From NCBI GenBank assembly GCA_007126855.1, contig SLAK01000134.1, positions 1-5,623 on the forward strand: a stretch of 5,623 nucleotides of DNA. Direction: 5' to 3'. A program made the position numbers and the translations under genes. Shown one piece after another: positions 5,343-5,623 of the stretch; position 1 is the first letter of the stretch, and each line of letters begins with the position of its first letter. The notes beneath the pieces were generated by a model. The model saw only the letters and a list, made by a program, of their open reading frames with translations. It did not search any database and was not told where the DNA came from. The DNA comes from Dehalococcoidia bacterium (lineage in GTDB: Bacteria; Chloroflexota; Dehalococcoidia; Tepidiformales; Tepidiformaceae).

Positions 5343-5623
5343 TCAAAGCGGCCGCTTGCGGGGTATCCCCGGGCGCCGTGGATACCGTGTGGGGGTCGCG
5401 CCAGTCTTTCGCAGCACCAGCATCCAGGGCGTCGCGCTCACTTGCTCGCGGCACGCCTCCCTCGCCACCACTTCCACCCCGAGCTCTCGCATCGCGTTCG
5501 CTGCCGCAGCCTCCTCTTCCGGCAGGCGGCTGCCCTTTGGGAGCGCCAGCAGGCCGCCCCCTGCTGCCAGCGGCGCCGTGTATTCCAGCACCTCCCGCAG
5601 CTCCGCCACCGCTCGCGCCGTCA
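5343..5623 (-). CDS. rsmG: RsmG, 16S rRNA (guanine527-N7)-methyltransferase, C-terminal part
   Basis: About 93 codons of the C-terminus are present; the 5' end lies beyond the right edge. The first visible residues TARAVAELREVLEYTAPL match the RsmG region in which TARAVA precedes the last part of the methyltransferase fold, followed by GGLLALPKGSRLPEEEAAA. The end, RYPRRPGIPRKRPL, is the very characteristic RsmG C-terminal tail (YPR...G.P...PL). RsmG uses S-adenosylmethionine to methylate G527 of 16S rRNA, and loss in other bacteria gives low-level streptomycin resistance. The stop is TGA at 5345-5343. The gene is often near the replication origin, beside mnmG or parAB, so this window may lie near oriC, but that is only an inference from family habit. 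Confidence 0.93.
   Translation of the reverse strand, partial: TARAVAELREVLEYTAPLAAGGGLLALPKGSRLPEEEAAAANAMRELGVEVVAREACREQVSATPWMLVLRKTGATPTRYPRRPGIPRKRPL

Noticed and set aside
5300..5345. CTGATGAG on the plus strand, resembling the hammerhead ribozyme core
   Set aside because: The second core element GAAA in the correct position and the helices needed around it are absent; only the 8-base motif matches.
5261..5623. An open plus-strand frame beginning MPMRLSNLTLPLQPP and staying open to the right edge
   Set aside because: It runs antisense to rsmG, is very rich in Pro and Ala, has no ribosome binding site, and is the kind of shadow frame common opposite GC-rich genes.
1..5623. Search for a defence system, mobile element or CRISPR array
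   Set aside because: No transposase, integrase, Cas protein, spaced direct repeats or toxin-antitoxin pair is seen; the genes are ordinary chromosomal ones.

Overview
The window is GC-rich, densely packed bacterial chromosome. It carries five complete protein genes on the two strands plus a partial gene at each edge, making seven, and an eighth if the two MaoC-fold subunits are counted separately. Nothing in it looks mobile: I see no transposase, phage gene, CRISPR array, rRNA, tRNA or toxin-antitoxin pair. The mix (Yip1-family membrane protein, split MaoC-like pair, stand-alone NifS/IscS-type desulfurase, leaderless-looking promoters, high GC) would fit a Chloroflexota-like or other deep-branching, actinobacteria-like lineage. 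That assignment is inference from style, not from a marker gene.

Layout, left to right. Position 1-257 (minus) is the N-terminal part of an HD-superfamily hydrolase. Position 354-1187 (minus) is an eight-helix membrane protein of unrecognised family. Position 1318-2499 (minus) is a complete PLP-dependent cysteine desulfurase. A 74-bp divergent promoter region separates it from a plus-strand pair, 2574-3044 and 3041-3457, which overlap by ATGA and encode two MaoC/hotdog-fold subunits. A 70-bp gap with a good sigma70-like promoter leads to 3528-4469 (plus), an HSL-family alpha/beta hydrolase. This converges on 4552-5154 (minus), a Yip1-domain membrane protein, with a perfect 30-bp palindrome between the two as a shared terminator. 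Position 5343-5623 (minus) is the C-terminal end of rsmG, the 16S rRNA m7G methyltransferase.

How the genes work together. The only clear functional unit is the MaoC-like pair, which probably forms a heterodimer acting on an acyl-CoA-type thioester; the neighbouring esterase may belong to the same catabolic theme, but it has its own promoter. The desulfurase would supply sulfane sulfur for Fe-S clusters or tRNA thiolation, and no scaffold or acceptor gene is visible beside it. The other genes look like unrelated single-gene units.

The most notable signals are (a) the second MaoC-like subunit, which lacks both the Asp and the His of the hydratase catalytic dyad, and (b) several genes whose -10 box lies 6-9 bases before the start codon with no Shine-Dalgarno, which predicts leaderless mRNAs. 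I did not find convincing evidence of a new multi-gene system.
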